The notes below the pieces were generated by a model. The model saw only the letters and a list, made by a program, of their open reading frames with translations. It had not been told where the DNA came from and ran no database searches. A stretch of 8,368 nucleotides of DNA from an uncultured Clostridia bacterium (GTDB lineage Bacteria; Bacillota; Clostridia; Lachnospirales; Lachnospiraceae), in contig CAMOHF010000039.1 of NCBI GenBank assembly GCA_946614685.1, positions 1-8,368 of the forward strand. The letters are read 5' to 3'. This document shows, piece after piece, positions 1 through 7,230 of the stretch (positions are counted from its first letter, which is position 1; every line of letters begins with the position of its first letter). The translations under genes were made by a program, and so were the position numbers.

Positions 1-1470
1 CTGACAATTTTACATGCGAACGATCTTCACGGACAACTTGCTTTTTCCGTGGAGGATGACTGCGTACTGCGGGGAGGCATCTCCCTTACCTCGGGTTACG
101 TGAAGCGTACCCGCGAGCAGGAAGACGCGGTCTTTTTCGGTATCTGCGGAGATGTGCTTCAGGAGGACATCCTGGGTTCCGACTTCAAGGGTACGAACAC
201 GGTAAGCGTAATCAATTATGTGAAACCGGATGCTCTGTCACTCGGCAATCATGAGCTTGACTACGGTCTTGCACATTTGCTTACATTCAAAAGCTGCATC
301 AACGCACCGACACTTTGCGCGAACATCATCGTAGAACATCTTGACCAGTCGCTTTTCACACCGAGTATGGTGTATGAGGCCGGCGGTATCCGCATGCTTT
401 TGATCGGCGTGATTCCCAAGGCATTCTTAAACAAGATCATGTCCGACGAATTCTGCCGCACCATGCTTTCTTATAAGGATACCTACGATGCAATCCGTGA
501 GGAGACGGCCAAACACGCCGGCGAGAGGATCGACCTGGTCGTACTGATGAGTCACTACGGCATCGAAGGAGACCGGATACTGGCAGAACAGCTGCCGGAG
601 GATGTCCGCCTGGATCTGATCTTGGGCGGTCACTCGCATATCGATATGGATGAGGCCGAGGTGATCGGCAAGGTGATCACGGCACAGTCGTCCTACGGTA
701 CGACGCATATCGGACGATTCGATCTTGAGGTGGACACGGAGAAGGGCGGCATCGCCTCCTGGAAGTGGGAAAGAGTGCCTCTGACCGAGGAGACTTCCGA
801 GTTTGATTACGGCGTGGATGATCTGGCAGACAGGATCGTCTTCGCAACCAAAAAGGAAACCAGCAATGCCAAACTGGCTTCCTTCGCGAAGCCTTATACA
901 CACAAGAGCAGGCTCTTGGAAACGGAGCTCGGCGACATCATCGCAGATGCATTTCTGGATCTCTATCACCCGGATATGGTGATCCTGCAGTCCGGCAGTT
1001 TAAGACGCGAGGAGGTCGGTGAGGATCTGATGGAGAAGGACCTGAAGGAACTCTACCCCTTTGATGACAGATTTATGCTGGTGGAACTTTCCGGACGTGA
1101 GATCAGAGACGGCTTTGACTATCTCTTCTCGCTGAAGCCGGATGGCTCCGTGATGAACGGCACCTTCCAGTACAGCAGGGGATTTAAACTGGTGGCGGAT
1201 GCCACGGATTGCTGGAACAAGGGATGCCGCGTGGAAGAACTTACCCTAAACGGCAAGCCTTTCGAGGACGATAAGACCTACACGATCGGCGTCACCCTAA
1301 ACTGTGCGAACAGTTTCTTCCGGTATTTTGCCATCACGCCGGACGAGAGCAGACGAAAGATCGCATCGTTTTCCACCTACAGCGATCTGGCCAGATGGTT
1401 TTTGAAACAGGATGCACCTGTCGCGGTACAGGAACCGGGCAGATTTATATTCAACAACTTTAACGGATGA
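1..1470 (+). CDS. Bifunctional metallophosphatase/5'-nucleotidase family protein, 5'-truncated
   Basis: The reading frame is open from base 1, so the start codon lies upstream of the window; 489 residues are visible. The N-terminal half is a calcineurin-like metallophosphatase domain. It begins at once with a HANDLHG block (nt 13-33, metal-binding Asp and His), followed by a GD metal ligand (Asp at nt 151-153), GNHE (nt 244-255), an MSHYG histidine (nt 547-561) and GGHSH (nt 625-639). The C-terminal half, from about nt 900, matches the 5'-nucleotidase C-terminal substrate domain, with LGDIIADA, a QSGSLR block (nt 988-1005) and a YPFDD...VELSG segment (about nt 1057-1098). Family members hydrolyse 5'-nucleotides, UDP-sugars or related phosphoesters with two divalent metals. 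All metal ligands appear present, so it should be active; the substrate cannot be assigned. Probably only a few codons are missing, because family proteins often begin just before the first motif, but a signal peptide upstream cannot be excluded, so location is open. An internal GTG at 49 falls after the first metal motif and is not the start. Confidence 0.9.
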   Translation: MTILHANDLHGQLAFSVEDDCVLRGGISLTSGYVKRTREQEDAVFFGICGDVLQEDILGSDFKGTNTVSVINYVKPDALSLGNHELDYGLAHLLTFKSCINAPTLCANIIVEHLDQSLFTPSMVYEAGGIRMLLIGVIPKAFLNKIMSDEFCRTMLSYKDTYDAIREETAKHAGERIDLVVLMSHYGIEGDRILAEQLPEDVRLDLILGGHSHIDMDEAEVIGKVITAQSSYGTTHIGRFDLEVDTEKGGIASWKWERVPLTEETSEFDYGVDDLADRIVFATKKETSNAKLASFAKPYTHKSRLLETELGDIIADAFLDLYHPDMVILQSGSLRREEVGEDLMEKDLKELYPFDDRFMLVELSGREIRDGFDYLFSLKPDGSVMNGTFQYSRGFKLVADATDCWNKGCRVEELTLNGKPFEDDKTYTIGVTLNCANSFFRYFAITPDESRRKIASFSTYSDLARWFLKQDAPVAVQEPGRFIFNNFNG

Positions 1471-1476
1471 AAGGAG
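1471..1476 (+). promoter_or_regulatory. Ribosome binding site of the D-lactate dehydrogenase gene
   Basis: AAGGAG directly follows the nucleotidase stop codon and sits 8 nt before the ATG at 1485. It lies downstream of an alternative in-frame ATG at 1467, which overlaps the preceding stop as ATGA, so it supports 1485 as the true start. Confidence 0.8.
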
Positions 1477-1484
1477 AACCACAT

Positions 1485-2474
1485 ATGAAACTCTTACTTT
1501 ACGCAGCGAAGATTTACGATCAGAAATCCTTTGACTTGGTAAAGGACAAATTTCCCGAGATTGAGATTGATTATATCGATCATGAGTTAGAGCCCCGCAC
1601 AGCAGGGATTGCGAAGGGCTACGATGCGATCTGCGCATTTGTAAGTGCGGATGTCGGAGCCGAGACGCTCGAGATTCTTGCGGATGCAGGCGTGAAGACT
1701 GTGCTGATGCGTTGCGCAGGTTACAACAATGTGGATGTGGAGAAGGCAAAAGAACTCGGCATCGTTGTAAAGCGTGTTCCCGCTTACTCTCCCGAGTCCG
1801 TAGCAGAGCTTGCAATGGCACTTGCCATGGCAGTGAACAGACGTATCTACAAGGCTTACAACAAGGTACGTGAGAATGACTACACCCTGAAGGGACTCCG
1901 TGGCGTGATCTTCTACGGCAAGACCGCAGGTATCGTCGGAACCGGTAAGATCGGTGCGGCTATGGCCAGAATCTGCCGCGGTTTCGGCATGAAGGTCATT
2001 GCTTACGACGTATATGAGAATCCGGCTTTGAAGGAGTTCGTTGAGTATGTTTCTCTGGATGAACTCCTGTCACGAAGCGATCTGATCTCACTCCACTGCC
2101 CGCTGCTTGACTCCACCTATCATATGATCAATCTTGAGAACATCAAGAAGATGAAGGACGGTGTGATCCTTGTGAACACCTCCCGCGGTGCGCTGGTTGA
2201 TACCGATGAGCTGATCGAAGGTATCCGTATGAAGAAGTTCCTCGGCGTCGGCCTCGACGTGTACGAGGAGGAGACGGGCAATGTCTACGAGGATCGTTCC
2301 GACGAGATCATGCCGCATTCCACAACCGCGCGTCTGATGTCCTTCCCGAATGTGATGATCACATCCCACCAGGGCTTTTACACGATGGAGGCACTTGCGT
2401 CTATCGCTGAGACAACCCTTCAGAATATGATGGACGCAGCAAACGGTACGGAGACGGGTAACGACGTAAAGTAA
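1485..2474 (+). CDS. D-lactate dehydrogenase (D-isomer specific 2-hydroxyacid dehydrogenase)
   Basis: The product of 329 residues should reduce pyruvate to D-lactate with NADH in the cytoplasm, regenerating NAD+ during fermentation. It shows the full layout of the D-2-hydroxyacid dehydrogenase family: a split N-terminal catalytic domain with RCAGYNNVD (residues 76-84) and YSPESVAE (101-108), then a Rossmann domain with GxGxxG at 152-157 and an acidic residue (Asp175) at the end of the second strand, which favours NAD over NADP. The catalytic Arg234 (in NTSRGALVD), Asp258 and Glu263 (in GLDVYEEE) and His295 (in TSHQGFYT) are all present. The SHQGFYT and TTLQN ending resembles the LdhA-type D-lactate dehydrogenases rather than phosphoglycerate or glycerate dehydrogenases, and the length matches that group (about 330). 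An in-frame ATG at 1467 would add six residues, but the ribosome binding site supports 1485. The gene lies 14 nt after the nucleotidase and 19 nt before the next gene. A related 2-hydroxyacid substrate remains possible. Confidence 0.92.
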   Translation: MKLLLYAAKIYDQKSFDLVKDKFPEIEIDYIDHELEPRTAGIAKGYDAICAFVSADVGAETLEILADAGVKTVLMRCAGYNNVDVEKAKELGIVVKRVPAYSPESVAELAMALAMAVNRRIYKAYNKVRENDYTLKGLRGVIFYGKTAGIVGTGKIGAAMARICRGFGMKVIAYDVYENPALKEFVEYVSLDELLSRSDLISLHCPLLDSTYHMINLENIKKMKDGVILVNTSRGALVDTDELIEGIRMKKFLGVGLDVYEEETGNVYEDRSDEIMPHSTTARLMSFPNVMITSHQGFYTMEALASIAETTLQNMMDAANGTETGNDVK

Positions 2475-2479
2475 GCTTC

Positions 2480-2484
2480 GGAGG
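2480..2484 (+). promoter_or_regulatory. Ribosome binding site deciding a GTG start
   Basis: GGAGG lies 9 nt before the GTG at 2494 and 5 nt after the D-lactate dehydrogenase stop codon. It identifies GTG 2494 as the start of the flavodoxin–SCP2 gene. Confidence 0.8.
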
Positions 2485-2493
2485 TACAAAGAA

Positions 2494-3498
2494 GTGAAGG
2501 TAAATGTGTATTACGGCGGAAGAGGTCTGATCGAGGACCCTTCACTGATCGTAATCGACAAGATGATCAAGGTCTTAGAGGAACTTCGCGTGGAAGTCGG
2601 ACGCTACAATATGTACGAGGATAAGTCCGGCATCGCAACCCTCCCCAACACCTTAAAGGAGTGCGACGGCGTGATTCTTGCCACGAGTCTGGAGTGGTTC
2701 GGCATCGGCGGCAACATGCAGCAGTTCCTGGATATGTGCTGGCTGTACGGAGACAAGGAGAAGATCTCCGAACTCTACATGATGCCTGTGGTTGTGGCCA
2801 CGGCCTACGGCGAGCAGGAGGCGGAGCTTTCCCTAAAGCGTGCGTGGGATGTGCTCGGAGGCATCTCTGTTTCCGGTATCGCGACCTACGTGGATTCCGC
2901 GGAGGTGCTCGAGAACAACAAAGCATACCTTGATTTTATAGAGAAGAAGGCGGAGGATCTCTACCGCTTCATCAACAAGAAGGCTGTGAGATTGCCGAAT
3001 TCCAACACGGCGGTGAAGAACAATCTGATCAAGAAATCGGCCATCAATCTGACGCCGCAGGAGAGTGAGCAGCTCTCAAAATTTGTGGCGGATGACGGCT
3101 ATGTGAAAAAGCAGAAAGAAGACATCGAAGAGCTTGCTGCCATGTTCAAGCAGATGCTCGGAGATGATGAAGAAAAGCCCGAGAAGGTCTACGAAGATGA
3201 TCTGATCGAGGGCTTCTATACGCACTACGAGCCGGAGACAGGCTTTTCCGCAACCTATGTAATGATAATCTCCGACAAGAAGAAAAACCTCATCCTGACG
3301 GTAGGCGAGGATGTCAAATGTGCGTACGGAGAGGATCAGGATGCGGACGTGAAGCTCAAAGTAGACAGCAACCTTTTGGCCGACATACAGGCGGGCAAGA
3401 TGACCTTCCAGAAGGGATTCATGTCCGGAGAGATTACGGCGAAGGGTAATTTCAAGACGCTTCGCATGCTTGACCAGATCTTCCGATTCAAGAAGTAA
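2494..3498 (+). CDS. Flavodoxin-like / SCP2 domain fusion protein, putative flavoprotein
   Basis: The product of 334 residues starts at GTG 2494, which has a well-placed GGAGG. Residues 1-162 look like a flavodoxin-fold NAD(P)H-dependent FMN reductase domain: a beta strand (KVNVYYGG), an amphipathic helix, CDGVILATSLEWFGIGGNMQQFLD (58-80; compare the usual SP.YW...G..K.FLDR flavin loop), then PVVVATAYGEQE (98-109). Residues 163-235 are a charged helical linker. Residues about 236-334 resemble an SCP2 sterol-carrier lipid-binding domain: FSATYVMIISDKKKN, a DADVKLKVDS strand, then GKMTFQKGFMSGEITAKGN (301-319), the usual G...p..aFm.G.l...G signature. No signal peptide or membrane segment is seen, so it is probably cytoplasmic. 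The fold calls are by motif recognition and the FMN phosphate loop near residues 8-18 is not canonical. A redox role with a bound hydrophobic ligand is inference; substrate and partner are unknown. It lies 19 nt after D-lactate dehydrogenase and 14 nt before dnaX. Confidence 0.75.
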   Translation: MKVNVYYGGRGLIEDPSLIVIDKMIKVLEELRVEVGRYNMYEDKSGIATLPNTLKECDGVILATSLEWFGIGGNMQQFLDMCWLYGDKEKISELYMMPVVVATAYGEQEAELSLKRAWDVLGGISVSGIATYVDSAEVLENNKAYLDFIEKKAEDLYRFINKKAVRLPNSNTAVKNNLIKKSAINLTPQESEQLSKFVADDGYVKKQKEDIEELAAMFKQMLGDDEEKPEKVYEDDLIEGFYTHYEPETGFSATYVMIISDKKKNLILTVGEDVKCAYGEDQDADVKLKVDSNLLADIQAGKMTFQKGFMSGEITAKGNFKTLRMLDQIFRFKK

Positions 3499-3510
3499 AG
3501 CGAGGATGTA

Positions 3511-3525
3511 CCATGTCATACATGG
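3511..3525. repeat. Short inverted repeat over the dnaX start codon
   Basis: CCATGT, a 3-nt spacer (CAT) and ACATGG form a perfect 6-bp inverted repeat. The dnaX ATG (3513-3515) lies in its left arm. The same arms with the same flanking bases (TGTA before, C after) occur again at 5832-5846 inside recR. In mRNA it could form a small hairpin over the start codon. Much of it is also dictated by the conserved N-terminal MSYMAL codons, so a regulatory role is unproven. Confidence 0.4.
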
Positions 3526-5144
3526 CATTATACAGAAAATGGCGCCCTGACAGCTTCGAGGAAGTGAAGGGGCAGGAGCATATCGTTACAACCCTGAAGA
3601 ATCAGGTGATGCACCAGAGAGTGGGACATGCGTATCTGTTCTGCGGTACCAGAGGTACCGGTAAGACGACGATCGCCAAACTGATGGCCAAAACCATCAA
3701 CTGTGAGCATCCGGTGGACGGAAGTCCCTGCAACGAGTGCGAGAGCTGCAAGGCGATCGCACGCGGCAGTGCGATGAATGTCATCGAGATCGATGCTGCG
3801 TCCAACAATGGTGTCGACAACATTAGACAAATCAACAGCGCAGTACAGTATTCACCGTCGACGGGCAAGTACCTTGTCTATATCATCGACGAGGTCCATA
3901 TGCTTTCTATGGGCGCATTCAATGCACTCCTAAAGACCCTGGAGGAACCGCCGGAGTACGTGGTATTTATCCTGGCGACGACGGAGGCGCACAAGGTGCC
4001 CGTGACCATCATGTCGAGGTGCCAGCGCTACGATTTCCGAAGGATCTCCATCGAGACCATCACGGATCGTCTGGCAGAACTTCTTTCGAGAGAGGGAATT
4101 CCCGCGACAAGAGAGGCGCTTACCTATGTGGCGCGTGCGGCGGACGGATCCATGCGAGATGCGTTAAGTATCCTGGATGAGTGCGTTGCATTTCATCTCG
4201 GCGAAGAACTCACCTACGAGATGGTGCTCGATACCATCGGCGCGGTGGATACGGACATCTATATCAGCCTTTTTTCCGCGATCCTTGCAAGGGATGTAGG
4301 GAAGGCAATCGGTATTGTGGATGACTGCATCTGGCAGGGTAAGGACCTGACGCAGATGATGACGGAGATGATCGGCTTCCTTCGGAATGTTCTCATGCTG
4401 AAGCTGACGCCGGATTTTGCGCTCGAGATGTCGAAGGAACAGACGGACAGACTTCGTGAGATCGGCACACAGGCCGACGAAGGCAAATTGATCGAATACA
4501 TCCGGATCCTGGAGGAGGCGGCGGGCAAGATGTCCTACGCATCCGCAAAACGTGTCCTCTTCGAGGTTGCGATCATTAAACTCTGCAGTCCGCAGATGCG
4601 CGAGGATTACAGTTCCTTAGTGGAGAGGATCGAGCTTCTCGAAAAGAAGATCGAGGAGATCGGCACGGCACAGCCGAAGGTGGTCTATCGAAACGCACCC
4701 GCCGGTGAAGCGGAGGCGGAACTCTCCGAAGAGGATATGAGCCGCGAGATGATCCAAAGGATTCGCGACAAGTATCCCGAAGCCGATGCGGAAGAGATCT
4801 TAGCATATACGAAAGAATGGAAGAGTATCGCGGGAGACCTTACACCCACGGCACGAAACTGGCTGGATAAGGGCAGGGTTTCACCGGGCGAGAATGCAGC
4901 CGAGATCCTTCTCGTGTTTGAAAAGACACCGGAGACAGAGATGGCGATCGAGTACTTTGAGAAAACATCGGACGGAGAGAAAAGCCCGGCCATCGCGGAC
5001 ATCGAAGCCGCGATCGCAAAGCGGTATCAAAAGACGGTACATGTCGGTGTGCGCGTCATATCAGCACAGGAAAAACGATCGGAAGCGGGAAGTTATATCG
5101 ATCTTTCCAAGATCAATTTTGATCATATAGAAATCAGAGACTAA
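3513..5144 (+). CDS. dnaX: DNA polymerase III subunit gamma/tau
   Basis: The product of 543 residues is the AAA+ clamp-loader subunit that loads the sliding clamp and organises the replicative polymerase. It begins with the family hallmark [18 protein letters not shown]. Walker A is GTRGTGKTT (45-53). A four-cysteine zinc site lies at Cys64, Cys73, Cys76 and Cys79. Walker B is IIDEVH (124-129), sensor 1 lies in ATTEAHKVP (155-163), the SRC motif is at 168-170, and sensor 2 Arg215 lies in GSMRDALS (212-219). Residues to about 365 form the helical collar domain. Residues 413-543 are a lower-similarity tau-type C-terminal region. The length fits Firmicute DnaX. I see no canonical A-AAA-AAG slippery heptamer in the 3' half, so there is no evidence for a short gamma form made by frameshifting as in E. 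coli. A weak GAGGA site (3502-3506) lies 6 nt before the ATG. The next gene, ybaB, is 17 nt downstream. Confidence 0.97.
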   Translation: MSYMALYRKWRPDSFEEVKGQEHIVTTLKNQVMHQRVGHAYLFCGTRGTGKTTIAKLMAKTINCEHPVDGSPCNECESCKAIARGSAMNVIEIDAASNNGVDNIRQINSAVQYSPSTGKYLVYIIDEVHMLSMGAFNALLKTLEEPPEYVVFILATTEAHKVPVTIMSRCQRYDFRRISIETITDRLAELLSREGIPATREALTYVARAADGSMRDALSILDECVAFHLGEELTYEMVLDTIGAVDTDIYISLFSAILARDVGKAIGIVDDCIWQGKDLTQMMTEMIGFLRNVLMLKLTPDFALEMSKEQTDRLREIGTQADEGKLIEYIRILEEAAGKMSYASAKRVLFEVAIIKLCSPQMREDYSSLVERIELLEKKIEEIGTAQPKVVYRNAPAGEAEAELSEEDMSREMIQRIRDKYPEADAEEILAYTKEWKSIAGDLTPTARNWLDKGRVSPGENAAEILLVFEKTPETEMAIEYFEKTSDGEKSPAIADIEAAIAKRYQKTVHVGVRVISAQEKRSEAGSYIDLSKINFDHIEIRD

Positions 5145-5147
5145 AAC

Positions 5148-5152
5148 GGAGG
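5148..5152 (+). promoter_or_regulatory. Ribosome binding site deciding the GTG start of ybaB
   Basis: GGAGG lies 9 nt before the GTG at 5162 and 3 nt after the dnaX stop codon. It has the same GGAGGTACAA sequence context as the site before the GTG at 2494. Confidence 0.8.
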
Positions 5153-5161
5153 TACAACAAA

Positions 5162-5518
5162 GTGGCAAAGAGAGGCGGTTTTCCGGGAGGCATGATGCCC
5201 GGTAACATGAACAATCTGATGAAACAGGCACAGAAGATGCAGAAGCAGATGGAGGAGACGACCAAGGCGCTTGAGGAGAAGGAGTACGAAGCAACCGCAG
5301 GCGGTGGCGTTGTCAAGGTGAAGATCAACGGCAAGAAGGAGATCACCGAGGTTCATCTCGAGGAAGAGGTTGTGGACAAGGATGATATCGAGATGCTCGA
5401 GGATCTGATCATGGCAGCGGTCAATGAGGCCATTCGTATGCAGGTGGAAGACGAGCAGAGTCAGATGGGCAAGATCACCGGAGGTATGGGCGGTCTTGGT
5501 GGAGGTTTCCCGTTCTAA
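5162..5518 (+). CDS. ybaB: YbaB/EbfC family nucleoid-associated protein
   Basis: This small protein of 118 residues belongs to the YbaB/EbfC family, DNA-binding dimers encoded next to dnaX and recR in many bacteria. The N-terminus is rich in Gly and Met ([13 protein letters not shown]). It is followed by a long Gln/Met/Lys/Glu helix (about residues 17-42), then the conserved core of strands and helices: [19 protein letters not shown] (about 43-61), an acidic stretch with [17 protein letters not shown] (about 67-83), and AAVNEAI. It ends in a Gly-rich tail ([12 protein letters not shown]). This matches the family pattern and usual length of about 100-120 residues. The GTG start is set by the upstream GGAGG. 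Its stop codon overlaps the recR start by one base (TAATG), so the two are probably translationally coupled. The expected role is binding and compacting DNA, perhaps in recombination; the exact function is not settled for the family. Confidence 0.95.
   Translation: MAKRGGFPGGMMPGNMNNLMKQAQKMQKQMEETTKALEEKEYEATAGGGVVKVKINGKKEITEVHLEEEVVDKDDIEMLEDLIMAAVNEAIRMQVEDEQSQMGKITGGMGGLGGGFPF
5501..5505 (+). promoter_or_regulatory. Probable recR ribosome binding site inside the ybaB 3' end
   Basis: GGAGG lies 12 nt before the recR ATG (5518), slightly farther than the 7-9 nt seen at most other genes here. It falls within codons for the glycine-rich YbaB tail, so one stretch serves both coding and initiation. 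Confidence 0.55.
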
Positions 5519-6117
5519 TGGAGATATACGGAGATCAGGTAGGCAGGCTGATCGAAGAGCTGTCCGGACTGCCGGGTGTCGGTGGAAAGACAGCGCAGCG
5601 ACTGGCCTTTCATATCATCAATATGCCGGAGGAGCGTGCGGAGAGTCTGGCTTCGGCAATCGTGGATGCCAGAAAGAACATCCGCTATTGCAAGAGCTGT
5701 TACACGATCACGGATCGTGAACTGTGTCCGATCTGTGCGTCCGCAAAGCGTGACCGAAAGACCATCATGGTCGTGGAAACGCCGCGGGATCTGGCGGCTT
5801 ACGAGCGCACCGGGCGGTTCACGGGGGTGTACCATGTATTACATGGCGTGATCAATCCGGCACTCGGGATCGGCGTCGGAGACATCCGGCTGAAGGAGCT
5901 GATTGAGCGCCTTTCCAGGGAAGATGTGGAAGAACTGATCATAGCAACGAATTCCAGCGTGGAGGGAGAAGCTACGGCGATGTACATATCCAAGCTTGTG
6001 AAGCCTTCGGGCATCAAGACCAGCAGGATCGCAAGCGGGGTGCCGGTAGGCGGCGATCTTGAGTGCATCGATGAGGTTACGCTTCTTCGCGCTTTAGAGG
6101 GCAGGGTAGAACTTTAA
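5518..6117 (+). CDS. recR: Recombination mediator protein RecR
   Basis: RecR is a DNA-binding ring protein that acts with RecO (and RecF) to load RecA onto SSB-coated single strands during gap repair. The 199-residue length is typical of the family. Visible elements are a helix-hairpin-helix (LPGVGGKTAQRLAFHII, 18-34), a four-cysteine zinc finger (Cys58, Cys61, Cys70, Cys73), and a Toprim domain from about 80 to 175 with VVETPRDLAAYERTGRF, YHVLHG (105-110) and ATNSSVEGEATAMYI (143-157). The C-terminal conserved block is GVPVGGDLECIDEVTL (174-189). The start overlaps the ybaB stop by one base, the usual coupling in the dnaX–ybaB–recR cluster. No key residue appears to be missing. Confidence 0.97.
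   Translation: MEIYGDQVGRLIEELSGLPGVGGKTAQRLAFHIINMPEERAESLASAIVDARKNIRYCKSCYTITDRELCPICASAKRDRKTIMVVETPRDLAAYERTGRFTGVYHVLHGVINPALGIGVGDIRLKELIERLSREDVEELIIATNSSVEGEATAMYISKLVKPSGIKTSRIASGVPVGGDLECIDEVTLLRALEGRVEL
5832..5846. repeat. Second copy of the CCATGT-N3-ACATGG inverted repeat
   Basis: The arms are identical to those at 3511-3525, with a different spacer (ATT) and the same flanks (TGTA before, C after). Here it encodes the conserved RecR YHVLHG motif, so coding constraint may explain it. Confidence 0.35.
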
Positions 6118-6128
6118 ATCAATATGGC

Positions 6129-6134
6129 AGGAGG
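6129..6134 (+). promoter_or_regulatory. Ribosome binding site deciding the phosphofructokinase start
   Basis: AGGAGG lies 7 nt before the ATG at 6142. In-frame ATGs also exist at 6124 (upstream of this site) and 6136 (only 1 nt after it), so spacing favours 6142. Confidence 0.85.
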
Positions 6135-6141
6135 TATGGTT

Positions 6142-7224
6142 ATGAAACGAATCGGTATGTTGACAAGCGGCGGTGACTGTCAGGCCTTAAACGCAACTAT
6201 GCGCGGTGTGGTAAAAGGTCTGTGCACATGCTTCAAGGACATTGAGATCTACGGATTCCTTGAGGGATACAAGGGACTCATTTACGGAAACTACAAGAAG
6301 CTTTCCGCAGAGGATTTCTCCGGTATCATCACCAGAGGCGGTACGATCCTCGGAAGTTCCAGAACACCGTTTAAGGAATTGGACAATCCTACGCCGGACG
6401 GACTTGACAAGGTAAAGTCCATGAAGGAGACTTACAAGAAACTGAAGCTGGACTGCCTGGTCGTACTCGGCGGTAACGGTTCCCAGAAGACGGCCAACCG
6501 CCTGTCGGAGGAAGGATTAAATGTGGTGGGATGTCCGAAGACCATCGACAACGACATCTGGGGCACGGATATGACCTTCGGTTTCCAGAGTGCCGTGGAT
6601 ATCGCAACCGAGTGCATCGACTGCATTCACACGACGGCGGCGTCACACAACCGTATCTTCATCGTAGAGGTTATGGGACACAAGGTGGGCTGGATCACGC
6701 TCCACGCAGGTATCGCTTCCGGTGCGGATGTCATCCTGATTCCCGAGATTCCCTACGACATCAAGAAGGTTTGGAAGGCACTCGAGCATCGTTCCAAGCA
6801 GGGCAAAGGCTTCTCCATCCTCGCGGTAGCGGAGGGTGCGATCTCCAAGGAAGTTGCGAAGCTTCCCAAGAAGGAGAGAAAGGCAGCCATTGCTGAAGCA
6901 TCTGCAAAATATCCTTCCGTAGCTTACGAGCTTGTAGATAAATTAAAGAAATTCACCGACGCGGACATCCGTGTTACGGTTCCGGGACATACCCAGCGAG
7001 GCGGAAGCCCCGTGCCTTATGACCGCGTGATCTCCAGTCTGTTCGGCGCAAAGGCTGCCGAACTGATCAAGGATGAGAAGTACGGTCAGCTGGTAGTTAT
7101 GAAGAATAACGAGGTGACATCCATTCCTCTTGCAGAGTCAGCCGGCAAACTGAAATACGTATCACCGGATGACAGCATTGTGAAAAACGCCAAGATGCTT
7201 GGCATATCATTTGGAGACGAATAG
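6142..7224 (+). CDS. 6-phosphofructokinase, mixed-substrate (ATP/PPi) clade
   Basis: The product of 360 residues phosphorylates fructose 6-phosphate to fructose 1,6-bisphosphate in glycolysis. The start at 6142 follows AGGAGG; an upstream ATG at 6124 would add six residues. Motifs in order are LTSGGDCQALNA (7-18), GGTILGSSR (66-74), VVLGGNGSQKTA (107-118), PKTIDND (132-138, catalytic Asp136), a MGHKVGW substrate loop (178-184), IPEIPYD (200-206) and PGHTQRGGSP (281-290). Gly113 sits where E. coli PfkA has Gly104, which is associated with ATP use, while Lys133 in PKTIDND is the residue typical of PPi enzymes and of mixed-clade ATP enzymes such as that of Streptomyces. Asn112 replaces the usual Asp or Glu of GGD/GGE. 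ATP is the likelier donor, but this is inference. It lies 24 nt after recR and may be co-transcribed with it; that gap is the longest in the window. Confidence 0.92.
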   Translation: MKRIGMLTSGGDCQALNATMRGVVKGLCTCFKDIEIYGFLEGYKGLIYGNYKKLSAEDFSGIITRGGTILGSSRTPFKELDNPTPDGLDKVKSMKETYKKLKLDCLVVLGGNGSQKTANRLSEEGLNVVGCPKTIDNDIWGTDMTFGFQSAVDIATECIDCIHTTAASHNRIFIVEVMGHKVGWITLHAGIASGADVILIPEIPYDIKKVWKALEHRSKQGKGFSILAVAEGAISKEVAKLPKKERKAAIAEASAKYPSVAYELVDKLKKFTDADIRVTVPGHTQRGGSPVPYDRVISSLFGAKAAELIKDEKYGQLVVMKNNEVTSIPLAESAGKLKYVSPDDSIVKNAKMLGISFGDE

Positions 7225-7230
7225 CAGGAT

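Noticed and set aside
427..969. 180-codon open frame on the minus strand
   Set aside because: It is antisense to the conserved metallophosphatase motifs of the nucleotidase and resembles no known protein.
1467..1484. Earlier ATG for D-lactate dehydrogenase overlapping the nucleotidase stop
   Set aside because: The clear AAGGAG lies downstream of it and is properly spaced to the ATG at 1485, where the family's usual N-terminus begins.
1297..1821. 174-codon open frame on the minus strand spanning the nucleotidase–ldh junction
   Set aside because: It is rich in Arg, Ser and Leu, as is typical of shadow frames, and is antisense to two well-supported genes.
2661..2933. Alternative plus-strand frame inside the flavodoxin–SCP2 gene
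   Set aside because: Its Arg-rich low-complexity product and full overlap with a better-supported gene mark it as a shadow.
3646..3660. Direct repeat GGTACC-AGA-GGTACC
   Set aside because: It encodes the GTRGTG of the DnaX P-loop, so the repeated Gly-Thr codons explain it.
6160..6165. TTGACA resembling a -35 promoter element
   Set aside because: It lies inside the conserved LTSGGD codons of phosphofructokinase, and no TATAAT-like hexamer follows at 16-18 nt.
7225..7230. Possible terminator between phosphofructokinase and the last gene
   Set aside because: The gap is 6 nt with no inverted repeat or T-run. None of the other gaps (at most 24 nt) holds a terminator-like hairpin with a T-run either.
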